A stretch of DNA of 20,407 bases from an uncultured Phascolarctobacterium sp. (GCF_905212365.1 NZ_CAJMEH010000037.1:1-20407), one strand, 5' to 3'. Positions 6,178-15,092 are shown, counted from the stretch's first letter. Made by a program: numbers and translations. Notes: generated from the letters alone by a model not told the origin.

Positions 6178-7545
6178 ATGCTCAAGCGCAAAGCATATAA
6201 AATACTGGAAAGTTGGCAGCAACAGCCTCAAAAAAAAGCTCTCTGCATTATCGGAGCACGACAAATAGGCAAAACAACGCTTATTCGACAATTTGCTCAA
6301 AATAATTATACACATTTTGCCGAGCTGAATTTTGTTTTGGATCAAGATGCTCACGCAATTTTTGCTGGCAGTTTAGACGCCAATACCATTATCACTAATC
6401 TTACTGCTTACACAAAGCAGCCTTTAACTCCCGGCAAAACGCTCATCTTTTTGGACGAAATACAAGCCTGTCCCAACGCCCGCACCGCCATTAAATTTTT
6501 AGTAGAAGACGGCCGCTTTGATTATATCGAATCCGGCTCACTATTGGGTGTGCATTATAACGACGTGCTCTCTTATCCAGTGGGCTTTGAGGAAATCCAT
6601 TATATGTATCCCATGGACTTTGAAGAATATTTGTGGGCCAACGGAGTACAATCTAATACTATAGCATACTTGAAAAAATGTGTAGATACGATCACTCCTG
6701 TTACAGAAGCAGTTCACAATATTATGCTCAAGCTTTTTTACAGCTATATAGTAGTTGGCGGTATGCCGGATGTAGTGCAAACCTATGTTAACACTCACGA
6801 TATTGTCCAAGTAATTGAACGACAAAATAATATTTTAGGATTGTATCGACTGGACATTGCTAAATACGCTTTTGGCAGCGAAAAAATCAAAGTACAAGCT
6901 ATTTTTGACAGTTTACCTTCTCAGCTCAATGATAAAAATCGCCGCTTCATGCTTAGCAAAATTGATATCAATGGCAGGCAAAATCGTTACCAGGATAGTT
7001 TTTTATGGCTGTCCAATGCAGGGGTAGCCCTGCCCTGTTACAATGTGACAGAACCGCAGCCGCCACTGCAAATAAATGAAAAGCACAATCTCTTCAAGCT
7101 TTTTATGGTCGATACCGGCCTGCTGTGCGCCGCTTGTATGGACAATATTCAATACCCCATTCTGCAAGGCAATCTGGAAATCAATTTAGGAAGTATTTTG
7201 GAAAACGTAATGGCCCAATCTATCATAAGCAATGGATTCCGGCTAAATTATTTTGATTCAAAAAAATATGGAGAATTAGATTTTGTAATTCAAAATGGCA
7301 TGCAGACAGATATTTTGGAAATAAAATCTGGCAAAGGCTATAAAAACCACGCAGCGTTGAATAAAGTACTCAACGTAAACGAATGGCATTTTGGCAAGGC
7401 TTTAGTTTTCTGTAAAGGAAATATAGAGCAGACCGAAAAAATAACCTATCTTCCTTGGTACGCTATTATTTTTTATCAACCCAGACGACTGCCTCCCCAT
7501 ACTATCTACGAAGTAGATTTAAGTGCGTTACAAATACAGCCATAA
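6178..7545 (+). CDS. AAA ATPase with DUF4143 domain
   Basis: 455 residues. Walker A GARQIGKTT (residues 26-34), Walker B LIFLDEIQ (88-95) and a sensor-like IESGSLLG (116-123) form the AAA_14 ATPase domain. The C-terminal DUF4143 part includes GELDF (365-369) and EIKSGK (381-386), a spacing typical of a PD-(D/E)XK nuclease-like fold. The family is widespread and patchy in anaerobes, often single-gene, and its biological role is not settled; links to mobile-element or defence contexts have been suggested. The gene is AT-richer than the neighbouring nif-like and ABC genes and faces the opposite way, consistent with acquisition. CGGAGG precedes the ATG. The upstream repeat array suggests tight control. 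Confidence 0.88.
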   Translation: MLKRKAYKILESWQQQPQKKALCIIGARQIGKTTLIRQFAQNNYTHFAELNFVLDQDAHAIFAGSLDANTIITNLTAYTKQPLTPGKTLIFLDEIQACPNARTAIKFLVEDGRFDYIESGSLLGVHYNDVLSYPVGFEEIHYMYPMDFEEYLWANGVQSNTIAYLKKCVDTITPVTEAVHNIMLKLFYSYIVVGGMPDVVQTYVNTHDIVQVIERQNNILGLYRLDIAKYAFGSEKIKVQAIFDSLPSQLNDKNRRFMLSKIDINGRQNRYQDSFLWLSNAGVALPCYNVTEPQPPLQINEKHNLFKLFMVDTGLLCAACMDNIQYPILQGNLEINLGSILENVMAQSIISNGFRLNYFDSKKYGELDFVIQNGMQTDILEIKSGKGYKNHAALNKVLNVNEWHFGKALVFCKGNIEQTEKITYLPWYAIIFYQPRRLPPHTIYEVDLSALQIQP

Positions 7546-7558
7546 CCATTCTCCAAAA

Positions 7559-7586
7559 TTGACTTTTTACCAATCTATGCTATAAT
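7559..7586 (+). promoter_or_regulatory. Promoter of the antisense (antitoxin) RNA
   Basis: -35 TTGACT (7559-7564), 16-base spacer, -10 TATAAT (7581-7586). No ORF follows; the transcript would begin near 7593 and end at the hairpin 7639-7680, which overlaps the 3' end of the toxin gene on the other strand. Confidence 0.72.
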
Positions 7587-7592
7587 AATAAA

Positions 7593-7680
7593 TGAAAGAG
7601 GTACTACCCATAAGCGGTTGTCCCTTAATAGTGATTAAAAATAACCGCTAGTTTTCTCGGGACTCGGCGGTTATTTTTTT
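7593..7680 (+). ncRNA. Predicted antisense antitoxin RNA of a type I toxin locus
   Basis: A roughly 88-base RNA inferred from the strong promoter 7559-7586 and the terminator 7639-7680. It overlaps the toxin mRNA tail-to-tail through the shared terminator and the last codons of the toxin, as in txpA/RatA, bsrG/SR4 and fst/RNAII loci. Near its 5' end it carries GAGGTACTAC and GCGGTTGTCCCT, both of which also occur in the same order near the 5' end of the toxin mRNA. AGCGGTT (7613-7619) can also pair with AACCGCT (7643-7649) within the RNA. Exact ends are inferred. Confidence 0.6.
7639..7680. terminator. Bidirectional terminator shared by toxin mRNA and antisense RNA
   Basis: Stem AAATAACCGC (7639-7648) pairs with GCGGTTATTT (7667-7676). 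On the plus strand it is followed by a run of T to 7680. On the minus strand the complement of 7635-7641 also gives a T-rich tail. Convergent toxin and antisense transcripts would both end here. Confidence 0.78.
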
Positions 7681-7760
7681 GCGTTTCTTCCAATCATATA
7701 CCCTAAGGTAATGCAGGCAATCACTAAACTAAGCAATGCCAATATCTCAAGTATACTCAT
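7671..7760 (-). CDS. Small hydrophobic holin-like type I toxin (29 aa)
   Basis: A 29-codon ORF: MSILEILALLSLVIACITL, then GYMIGRNAKK. One transmembrane segment (about residues 4-22) followed by a short basic tail is the layout of the holin-like/Fst/TxpA/BsrG family of membrane toxins. GAGGGTGA stands 5 bases before the ATG, the usual strong site for this family. The last codons lie inside the bidirectional terminator and are antisense to the predicted RNA from 7559. Family membership rests on size, composition and locus architecture; toxicity is not shown by sequence alone. Confidence 0.75.
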   Translation of the reverse strand: MSILEILALLSLVIACITLGYMIGRNAKK

Positions 7761-7787
7761 GGTATCACCCTCTTTCCGCATTGATTT

Positions 7788-7849
7788 CCCATAGCAAAGG
7801 CTATGGGATTTCTTTGTTTAGAGGGCTGCAAAACCCTCCGTAAGGAGGG
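7788..7849 (-). other. Structured 5' untranslated region of the toxin mRNA
   Basis: Two hairpins lie between the toxin promoter and its ATG: CCCTCC-TTAC-GGAGGG (7834-7849) and CCCATAGC-CTTT-GCTATGGG (7788-7807, perfect 8-bp stem). Long folded leaders that limit translation or stabilise the mRNA are typical of type I toxins. An alternative pairing GAGGG (7821-7825) with CCCTC (7834-7838) is possible. Confidence 0.6.
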
Positions 7850-7885
7850 ACAACCGCCTACCTTTATAGTAGTACCTCGAAATTT

Positions 7886-7914
7886 ATTTTACCATATACG
7901 AACAAACAACGCAA
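7886..7914 (-). promoter_or_regulatory. Probable toxin promoter
   Basis: On the minus strand, TTGCGT (7914-7909) and TAAAAT (7891-7886) with a 17-base spacer. Transcription starting near 7879 would give a leader of about 120 bases before the toxin ATG at 7760. The stretch downstream of it (7846-7878) shares two identical blocks with the 5' part of the antisense RNA. Confidence 0.6.
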
Positions 7915-7946
7915 TTTATTTTGTAATAATAAACCAAAATAGTCTT

Positions 7947-8618
7947 TTACACCATTCTCTCACACTCCAAAACCACAACCTCGTGGCACAGCCAATCGGC
8001 CAGCGCTTTATCGTGGGTGATAAAAAGATAGGACAAATTTTTCAGCCTTTGTATATCCTTCAGCAGATGCAATATCTGCGCCTGCACCGAAATATCCAGC
8101 ATGGACGTGGGCTCGTCCAGCACCAATAGTTTGGGCTCCAAAAGCAGCGCCCGCGCAATGCAGATGCGCTGAATCTCGCCGCCGCTGACCTGATGCGGAT
8201 AACGCTGCAAAATGCCGCCGCTTAGCTGCACTAAATCCAGCAGCTCCTCCACCCGCTTTTCATCATAGGGCAGCCCATGCACCGCCAGCGGCTCCCGCAG
8301 GCTCTGCCCCAAGCGCAGCATGGGGTCTAAAAAGCTTTCCGGCCTTTGGGAAATAAACTGCACCTGACGGCGAAAGCTTTTCAGCGCAGCTCCCTTCTGC
8401 TTCGTAATCTCCTGTCCGTCAAAATAAATCTGCCCGCTGTCCGCTTCTATTAAGCGCAGCAAAATTCTCGCCAGTGTACTCTTGCCGCTGCCGCTGCGCC
8501 CCATCACGCCCACAGCCTCGCTCGCCGCAATATTTATATTCACCCTGTCCAGCACCGTAAAGGCTTCTCCCGTGCTGCGGTCAAAATATTTTTTGCAGAT
8601 CTCCTTACCCCTCAGCAT
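7947..8618 (-). CDS. ABC transporter ATPase, DppF/NikE type
   Basis: 223 residues; the fifth gene of a binding protein-permease-permease-ATPase-ATPase operon. Walker A GRSGSGKST, Q-loop FISQRPES, signature VSGGE, Walker B LLVLDEPTS and H-loop THD are all present, so it should hydrolyse ATP. Members of this subfamily that move peptides are often near 320 residues with a C-terminal oligopeptide-transporter extension. That extension is missing here, which fits NikE-like or opine/metal importers, though not decisively. Its start overlaps the previous gene by 14 bases, with AGGTG about 8 bases upstream. It would act at the inner face of the cytoplasmic membrane with the product of 8605-9528. Confidence 0.9.
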   Translation of the reverse strand: MLRGKEICKKYFDRSTGEAFTVLDRVNINIAASEAVGVMGRSGSGKSTLARILLRLIEADSGQIYFDGQEITKQKGAALKSFRRQVQFISQRPESFLDPMLRLGQSLREPLAVHGLPYDEKRVEELLDLVQLSGGILQRYPHQVSGGEIQRICIARALLLEPKLLVLDEPTSMLDISVQAQILHLLKDIQRLKNLSYLFITHDKALADWLCHEVVVLECERMV

Positions 8619-9528
8619 ACAAAAAGCACCTCACCTGTCTGCCGTCCGCCAATTTATACAGCTCCGGCCGCTCCTGCCTGCACCGCTGGACGCAATGCGG
8701 ACAGCGCCCGGCGAAACGGCAGCCTGCCAGCTCCGTTCCCGGCGCGGGCGCTTTGCCTGCGATAGTATGCAGGCCATTTTCCGGCAGCGCCTGCAAAAAG
8801 CCCCGGCTGTACGGGTGCAGCGGCTCGCTGAAAAATTTATTGCTGCGCTCCATCACCTGCCCGGCGTACATAATAAGCACCGTATCGCATACGTCCCTGG
8901 CTAATTTAATATCGTGGGTAATAATAATCATACTGGTCGCCAGCTCGCGCTTCATCTTCTGCAAATTCTGCAAAGCAACGGCTCCGTTCTGCTCGTCCAA
9001 TCCCTTCGTCGGCTCATCGGCCAACAGCCACGCTGGTTTTGTACTGATTGCCATGGCGCACAGCACCCGCTGCAGCATACCGCCGGATAATTCATAAGGA
9101 TAAGCCTGCAAAACCCGCGCCGTATCCTCTAGGCCAAAAAATTGCAGGCATTTGGTTTTATAAGCGTGCCGCTTATCCTCTATGCCGTGAACGTCCAGCA
9201 AATCCTGAAACTGCCTGCAAATACGGCGCACAGGGTTCAGCGAATCGCTGGGGTTCTGCGGAATGATACCGAACAGGCTGCGCTGAGCAGCGTAATCTAA
9301 AGGTTCACCGCCCCACAGCACCCTGCCGCTCTGGCGCACGCTGTCGGGCAAAATGCCCAGGATAGCCTGCCCTAAAACAGATTTGCCGCAGCCGCTTTCG
9401 CCAATAATCGCCGTATACTGTCCCGCCGCAAACTCCGCCGTAATATCATCCACGGCCTTTAACCAGCCTGCACCTACCGGAAAGGCGACGCTGAAATTCT
9501 GCACCGTGATATGCTTCCGCTCTACCAT
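8605..9528 (-). CDS. ABC transporter ATPase, DppD/NikD type
   Basis: 307 residues. Walker A GESGCGKSV, Q-loop IPQNPSDSLNP, signature LSGGM, Walker B WLLADEPTKGLD and H-loop ITHD mark an active ABC ATPase. The C-terminal extension HPYSRGFLQALP followed by a cysteine cluster (GCRFAGRCPHCVQRC, then a last Cys near the end) is the oligopeptide/dipeptide-transporter domain, which in DppD-type proteins can bind an Fe-S cluster. The start at 9528 overlaps the permease stop by a few bases, with GAGGTG just upstream. Forms a heterodimer with the next ATPase. Confidence 0.91.
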   Translation of the reverse strand: MVERKHITVQNFSVAFPVGAGWLKAVDDITAEFAAGQYTAIIGESGCGKSVLGQAILGILPDSVRQSGRVLWGGEPLDYAAQRSLFGIIPQNPSDSLNPVRRICRQFQDLLDVHGIEDKRHAYKTKCLQFFGLEDTARVLQAYPYELSGGMLQRVLCAMAISTKPAWLLADEPTKGLDEQNGAVALQNLQKMKRELATSMIIITHDIKLARDVCDTVLIMYAGQVMERSNKFFSEPLHPYSRGFLQALPENGLHTIAGKAPAPGTELAGCRFAGRCPHCVQRCRQERPELYKLADGRQVRCFLYAEG

Positions 9529-10349
9529 TTGCGCACCTCGTCCAGCTTCACGTCAAAATGATCCCGCAAACATTCGCCGATAATATTGCAGGAATAAATC
9601 AAAATAAAGACAAAAAAGCCCGGAATAATAATCAGATGGGGCGAGCTGCGGTAGTACATCACCGCGTCGTTAATCATCACGCTCCAGTCCGGCGTCGGCG
9701 GCTGCACGCCCAGGCCTAAAAAACTCAGGCCCGCGATGGACAGCACGCCGCGCCCCAGGCGAATGGTAAAGAGCACCATCAGCTTATGGGTAATATTGGG
9801 CAGAATATGCCGCGTTATCATGCGCCAATCGCTGCAGCCCAGGCAGCGCAGCCCCTCGATGAAGGGCTCTCCCATCAGCTGCAGCACCTCTGCCCGCACG
9901 ATGCGGGAAAACCCGGCCCAGGACGTCACCACCAGCGCCAGCACCAGGCTCTGGATACTTGCTCCTAAAATTCCCGCCACGGCAATCATAAAGCAGCTGC
10001 CCGGTATGCCCTGAAAAATATTACTCAATACCGTTAAAACCATATCGGCCTTACCGCCGTAAAAACCGCCCGCAATGCCCACGGCCACGCCAAGGCCCAA
10101 AGCCAGCACCGACGACACCAGCGTCAGCAGCATGGAAGCGCGGCCGCCGTACAGAATGCGGCTGTACATATCGCGGCCCAGAGCGTCCGTCCCAAAGAAA
10201 TGCTGCCAGCTTGGTCCCTGCAAACGACTGGCCATATCCGGCTCAAAGGGATTATGGGTAGCCAAGAGCGGCGCTAATATGCTGCCCAAAATTATGAAGC
10301 TGAGCATTACCACAGCAAAGGAAAGCTGTAATCTTTTTATTTTCATCAT
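9522..10349 (-). CDS. ABC transporter permease, DppC/NikC type
   Basis: 275 residues. An N-terminal membrane segment (SFAVVMLSFIILGSILAPLLA) is followed by the N-terminal domain motif FGTDALGRDMYSRILYGGRAS. The coupling loop EGLRCLGCSDWRMITRHILPN, which contacts the ATPases, and the downstream GLSFLGLGVQPPTPDW are textbook DppC features. Two adjacent ATGs (10349 and 10346) are possible; the first forms the ATGA overlap with the preceding gene and the second has slightly better spacing from AGGTG. It would form the heteromeric channel with the product of 10346-11281. Confidence 0.92.
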   Translation of the reverse strand: MMKIKRLQLSFAVVMLSFIILGSILAPLLATHNPFEPDMASRLQGPSWQHFFGTDALGRDMYSRILYGGRASMLLTLVSSVLALGLGVAVGIAGGFYGGKADMVLTVLSNIFQGIPGSCFMIAVAGILGASIQSLVLALVVTSWAGFSRIVRAEVLQLMGEPFIEGLRCLGCSDWRMITRHILPNITHKLMVLFTIRLGRGVLSIAGLSFLGLGVQPPTPDWSVMINDAVMYYRSSPHLIIIPGFFVFILIYSCNIIGECLRDHFDVKLDEVRKW

Positions 10350-11281
10350 GCACCTGTTTTAATTTTCGGATTGAGATAGAACATCAATAAATCTACGCCC
10401 AGAGTAATCAGCACCAGCAGCCAGCCGGTCAGCAGCACGTAAGCCTGCAGTACGGGGTAATCGCGGTAGCGGATAGCCTCCAGCGCCATACTGCTGATGC
10501 CCGGCAAAGCAAAGATGCTCTCGGCAATGACCGAGCCGCCCATAACGCTGGCTAAATAATTTCCCAAAAGCGCGATGACCGGCAAAATGGCGTTGGGCAG
10601 CGCATATTTCAGCAGCAGATTAACGCTGCTAATCCCCCTGGCCTTAGCGATAATAAAATATTGCTGGCCAAATTCCTTGAGCAAGGAGCTGCGCATAAAG
10701 CGGCACACCGTAGCCATGGTAGAAAAGGCCACCGCCAGCGCAGGCAGGATAAAGCTTTGCAGGCTGTCGCCGCCGCTTGTGGGCAGCAGGCGCAAAATCT
10801 CGCCGAACAATAAAATCATCAGCAATGCCAGCCAAAAGCCCGGCACTGCCAGCATAATATTAGTAAGAAACTGCACGGCGTTATCCAGCCAGCTGCCGCG
10901 GTAAACGGCGCACACCAGGCCAAGGGAAATACCCACCGCCGCCGCCAAAAGCAGCGCCAAAGCCGCCAGCTCCATAGTCACCGGCAAGCGCAGCAGCAGC
11001 TCCTGCAAAATATCCTTGCCGTTAATATAGCTGGAGCCAAAATCTCCCCGCAACACCTGCAGCATCCAGGCGGCGTACTGCACATAGGCAGGTCTGTCCA
11101 GCCCCAGCTCGGCGCGCATGGCCGCAATCTGCTCCTCCGTCGGCGCATCCAGCCCGTTCTGGTTCAGGGCGAACTCCGCCGGGTCGCCCGGCGACAGCAC
11201 GCCCAAAATAAAGGACAGCAGGCTGATGCCGACAAGGACGGGAACAGCCATAAATATTCTTTTTAAAGCATAAGCCAGCAT
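10346..11281 (-). CDS. ABC transporter permease, DppB/NikB type
   Basis: 311 residues with about six membrane segments. The N-terminus MLAYALKRIFMAVPVLVGIS and the early PGDPAEFAL segment are typical of DppB/NikB. The coupling loop region ARGISSVNLLLKYALPNAILPV and the following SVIAESIFALPGI are conserved family blocks. The start codon overlaps the binding-protein stop by one base (TGATG), indicating translational coupling. Substrate class (nickel, other metal chelate, di/oligopeptide) is not decided by the permease sequence. Confidence 0.92.
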   Translation of the reverse strand: MLAYALKRIFMAVPVLVGISLLSFILGVLSPGDPAEFALNQNGLDAPTEEQIAAMRAELGLDRPAYVQYAAWMLQVLRGDFGSSYINGKDILQELLLRLPVTMELAALALLLAAAVGISLGLVCAVYRGSWLDNAVQFLTNIMLAVPGFWLALLMILLFGEILRLLPTSGGDSLQSFILPALAVAFSTMATVCRFMRSSLLKEFGQQYFIIAKARGISSVNLLLKYALPNAILPVIALLGNYLASVMGGSVIAESIFALPGISSMALEAIRYRDYPVLQAYVLLTGWLLVLITLGVDLLMFYLNPKIKTGA

Positions 11282-12825
11282 CAGTCCACCAACTCTACTT
11301 TCGCTAAATCGATACCATAAATCAGCGTAGAATAATTCTTCAGCCGCTTATTATAGGCTACTACATTTTTATCATTAAATAAAGGAATAATCGGCTGCTC
11401 CTGCACGGCAATCTCCTGAATGCGGTTGTACATTCTGCGCCGTTCCGCTTCATCCGTGCAGTGCTTGACCTGCGCCAGCAGCTCTGTTACCTCCGCGTTT
11501 GCATATCCCAGGCTGCTGCTTCTGCTGCGGCCGCCGTCGCGCATCATAAAGGAATAAAAAATACTGTAGGGGTCGCCATTAGGTAAACCCTGCTGCACTC
11601 TGGCTAAATCGTAATCGCCCTTGCGCATCATTCTTGCCATAGTCGCATATTCCAAAGATTGAATTTTAACGTCGAGTCCAATATCCCGCAGCCAATAAGC
11701 TATCAGCTCCGCCTCGCCCTTTTGCAGCGGCTCGCCGCCGTTGATACAGTAGGTTACAGTATATCTTTTATCGCCCAAAACCTCCCTCGCCAGGCGCTTA
11801 GCCTTTGCTAAATCGTATTCCACAGGAAATTCGTGATAATACGGGCTCGTATAATTCAGCAGATTAGTCGTAGGCACGGCGTAATTGAGGTAAAGCGCCT
11901 GCACTAAATTCTTTCTGTCAATAGCCAGGCTCACGGCCTGCCGCATACGCACATCGTTAAAGGGGAAGCGCGTACCGTTGACGGCTAAAAAGCGTATCAT
12001 ACTGGATTTATTCACCGATATTCCGAAGCGCTCGTCCTTTTTTATTTCCTCGGCCAAAAACGGCGGAATGGCGTTAATATCCAGCACGCCGTCTATCTCC
12101 CCGGATTTCAGCGCCGCATACCGCGCGTCTGTGCTGGGTATATTGCGAAAAATAAATTTCTTGATTTTTGCCGGCTCGCCGTAATAATTTTCATTGCGCT
12201 CGATAACCGCATATTTATTCCAAACATTTTCCGTGATTTTATACGGCCCCGTGCCTATGGCGATGCCGTTGAAATTCCCGTCCTCGGCAAAGCATTCCGG
12301 CGCGTAAATCGGGCTGCCGAAGTCCGTCATCTTATACAGCTCATTGACGTTGGGCTCGGCAAATACTAAGCGAAAGGTGTAATCGTCCAGCTTTTCGTAT
12401 TTGACGAGCGACGGGTAATAGACGTTGATATCCATGCCATAAAAGGTCGACCGCTTATAGCCCTTTTTCATGCGGTCAAAATTTTTCACCACGGAATCGG
12501 CGGTAAACTTCGTGCCGTTATGAAAGTAAACGTCGTGTCGCAGATGAAAAATCCACTCTTTGCCGCCGTCCCTCATCTCCCAGCTTTGAGCAAGGCAAGG
12601 AGCAGGCTTATTGTCCATATCCTTAGTAATCAAAGGCTCCCACACGCCCATAATACGGCTGCAATACACAGCGTCCTTATTGCCGGGCGCTAAATGACGG
12701 TAGCCGCCTAAGACCACTGTCTCAGGGTCGCGCTTTTCTATATGATTCTGCACTTCCTTTGGTCCGCCGCAACCCATACTCCACAGGCTGCACAGCAGCA
12801 AAAGCAGGCTTAAAATTATTTTCAT
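11281..12825 (-). CDS. Extracellular solute-binding lipoprotein, family 5 (nickel/peptide type)
   Basis: 514 residues. A lipoprotein signal (hydrophobic LSLLLLLCSLWSMGC, lipidated Cys19) would anchor it in the periplasm. Family-5 features: WEPLITKDMD, LAQSWEMRDGGKEWIFHLR, FTADSVVKNFDRM, GTGPYKI, NENYYGEPAKIKKFIF, and DVRMRQAVSLAIDRKNLV. The ENYYGE block and general size fit NikA/CntA-like and dipeptide-binding proteins alike; no ligand assignment is safe. First gene of the importer operon. It starts about 55 bases past the receptor's terminator hairpin, so it may have its own promoter (none convincing seen) or depend on read-through. AAGGGA is the ribosome-binding site. Confidence 0.9.
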   Translation of the reverse strand: MKIILSLLLLLCSLWSMGCGGPKEVQNHIEKRDPETVVLGGYRHLAPGNKDAVYCSRIMGVWEPLITKDMDNKPAPCLAQSWEMRDGGKEWIFHLRHDVYFHNGTKFTADSVVKNFDRMKKGYKRSTFYGMDINVYYPSLVKYEKLDDYTFRLVFAEPNVNELYKMTDFGSPIYAPECFAEDGNFNGIAIGTGPYKITENVWNKYAVIERNENYYGEPAKIKKFIFRNIPSTDARYAALKSGEIDGVLDINAIPPFLAEEIKKDERFGISVNKSSMIRFLAVNGTRFPFNDVRMRQAVSLAIDRKNLVQALYLNYAVPTTNLLNYTSPYYHEFPVEYDLAKAKRLAREVLGDKRYTVTYCINGGEPLQKGEAELIAYWLRDIGLDVKIQSLEYATMARMMRKGDYDLARVQQGLPNGDPYSIFYSFMMRDGGRSRSSSLGYANAEVTELLAQVKHCTDEAERRRMYNRIQEIAVQEQPIIPLFNDKNVVAYNKRLKNYSTLIYGIDLAKVELVD

Positions 12826-12880
12826 TTCTATGTCCCTTATCCATCAAATTCCGTAATGTATCCAAAAGCAGAAAATAGTT

Positions 12881-12910
12881 GTAAAGAGGGCGACAAAACG
12901 CCCTCTTTAC
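12881..12910. terminator. Hairpin between the receptor gene and the importer operon
   Basis: A perfect 12-bp stem GTAAAGAGGGCG / CGCCCTCTTTAC (12881-12892 with 12899-12910) with a 6-base loop. On the minus strand it comes 18 bases after the receptor stop and is followed by only a weak, interrupted U-run. It may end receptor transcription partially, making a step-down in expression between receptor and importer. Confidence 0.65.
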
Positions 12911-12927
12911 AGTGAGTTTGTGAATGA

Positions 12928-15092
12928 TTAAATGTCAAAGGTTGCGGAAAGCATAAATGTGCGAGGATTAGAAAGAATCAAACCATTACCGGTATGCGCA
13001 GTCCAATAGCTCTTATCTGTAATGTTATAGCACATCGCGCTTAATTTTACAGGAACAGTATTTATTTTAGTTTTCCAAGTAACTCCTAAATCATAGGTAG
13101 TAAAGGAAGGCACCTTTAATCTCTCATTAAAAATGCTGGCTTCGCTGTTATACAAAACGCGTCCTAAAACACTAAAGCTATCGTCAGCAACATATTCTAC
13201 TGTACCAACCGCGTTCCACTTGGCTACACCGTTAACAGTCTTGCCGTCATTAGTTCCTCCCTGCGTTTTGCTCTGTTCAGCGTCAAGATACATAAATCCG
13301 CCCATAACATTCCATTTAGGAGCTATTTTGCCATTTACGGCTAATTCTATGCCCTTATATTCTGCTTCGCCATCCTGCAAATAATACTCGCCGTCAGATT
13401 TAGAAACACTTATATTATTCGCCTGAGTAATCTCAAAGAATCCTAAGCTTGCAAACAATCCTTTATTTTCATATTTTATACCTATTTCATTTTGCTTCGT
13501 CTTAGCTGGATCAAGAATGTCTCCAGCGTTTGCGTATGTACTACCTACAACCGAACCTTTATCAAAGTTTTCCGAGTGGCTTGCATAGAACGAAATATTT
13601 TCATTTGGCTGATATACATATCCATAGGTCGGACATACAGCATCGCTATCCACAGAACTATTGTGCTTACCTGTTGCAGCACTATAAGAATCGACATGCG
13701 CACTATGCTTATGCAAGCCTAATAATAGCTGCGATTTTTTATATTTGATAGTGTCGGCAATAGAAGCGCCCCAGTATGCATTTTTTGTACTAGTGCCGGT
13801 TTCTATACTAGGCCACCAGACGCTATTAGGTTGAAAATTAGCCTGATAAATATTGCCAGTTACGCTGCCCATCTTACCACTATAGGAGTTTTTGGAGCTG
13901 CCAATAGTGTACCAAGCTTTTTCCACAGCGAATGTTACGTCATGCTCTAATTCTCCTGTTGAAGCCTTCCCGTTAATGCCTACCTGCCAAAAACGATTTT
14001 TGGTAACAGTTTGCGTAGACATCAGATTTGTATTCACATCACCTTGATCATTAATGATAACAAAATTACTGGAAGCGCCAATAATATTGCGCTGCAACTT
14101 GTTATCATTATAGCCAAAATTAGTGAACCATTTCCAGTCTTTGGTAAACTCCTGCTCATGATTCAAAGCAATCATATAACCTTCAGCCTCTTTAGCAAGT
14201 CCATCAATACCATAGTTTTTACTTGCATCCGGAGCGCTGGGTACCTTTGTAATATCTTTTATTGGAACACCATCTGAATTTTTCAGCGTAAACCAACGAG
14301 CGCCATTTTCAATATTTAGATGTCGATAACCTGCAAGCAAATTGGTCTTGGTATGCTCGCTCCTGTGGTCAATATTAGCAAAAATACCTTGCGCCTCTAT
14401 ATCCTGCTCATCAATAGCTGTTTCTCCATCAAGCCATTCTGTATTGATGCGCACGCCCCACTCATTATCTTTACCAAATCTGCGACTGATATCTATATAT
14501 TCACCTAAAGAGCCTTTACCGGAAAAGGTTTGCCTATACCTAGTAATAGGCTCCTCGGTAGCTTTTTTAGAAACAAAATTTACAATACCGCCTGCGCTAC
14601 TGCTTTCATAAGTACTAGGAATACCAGTAATACCACTATTCGGACCAGAAATAAACTGAATATCCTCTACAAAAAAAGTAGGAGCGCAAAATTGAGTCAT
14701 TAGTCCAGGAATACCATTTACATATGTACTCGTGCCAGTCGATTTTAAACCACGAATAGAAAAATCATTATGCAAATTCGTACCAACGAGACGAACTGAA
14801 GGATTATTAACTAAAACGCTTTGCAAAGGCTGATTAGGGCCACCAAAAGTTTCAAGCGTTTTGTTTGTCAAATTGGTTGTAGTAAACGGCGTATCCATAA
14901 CATCCTTATCGCCTAAAATACCAACGCTGCCACTAGTAGCGACGTACCCCCCGGGAGTACATCCTTGCTTGCTTCAACGACAACTTCATCTAGCTTACCG
15001 CTCATGGTTTCTTCTGCACTGACGCCTGCAACGAAGCCTACGCTGGCTACCGCGCATAAAACGGACGCAATAAGCGCTTTCTTTTTCAACAT
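12928..15092 (-). pseudogene. TonB-dependent outer-membrane receptor, frameshifted at a G6 run
   Basis: Paralogue of the receptor at 16488-18683. Starting at ATG 15092 (GAGGTG upstream), a signal peptide (LIASVLCAVASVGFVAGVSA) and a TonB-box-like LDEVVVEA are read, then the frame breaks after DVLPGG and hits a stop. The other frame continues from YVATSGSVGILGDKDV through a plug domain (NQPLQSVLVNNPSV, SIRGLK, FISGPNSG) and a beta-barrel to the final RTFMLSATFDI. The break lies in a run of six G on the coding strand (plus positions 14947-14952); one more G restores a 721-residue protein. It could be a slipped-strand phase switch in the off state, a fresh pseudogene or a sequencing error. Co-oriented with the importer downstream. 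Confidence 0.87.
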
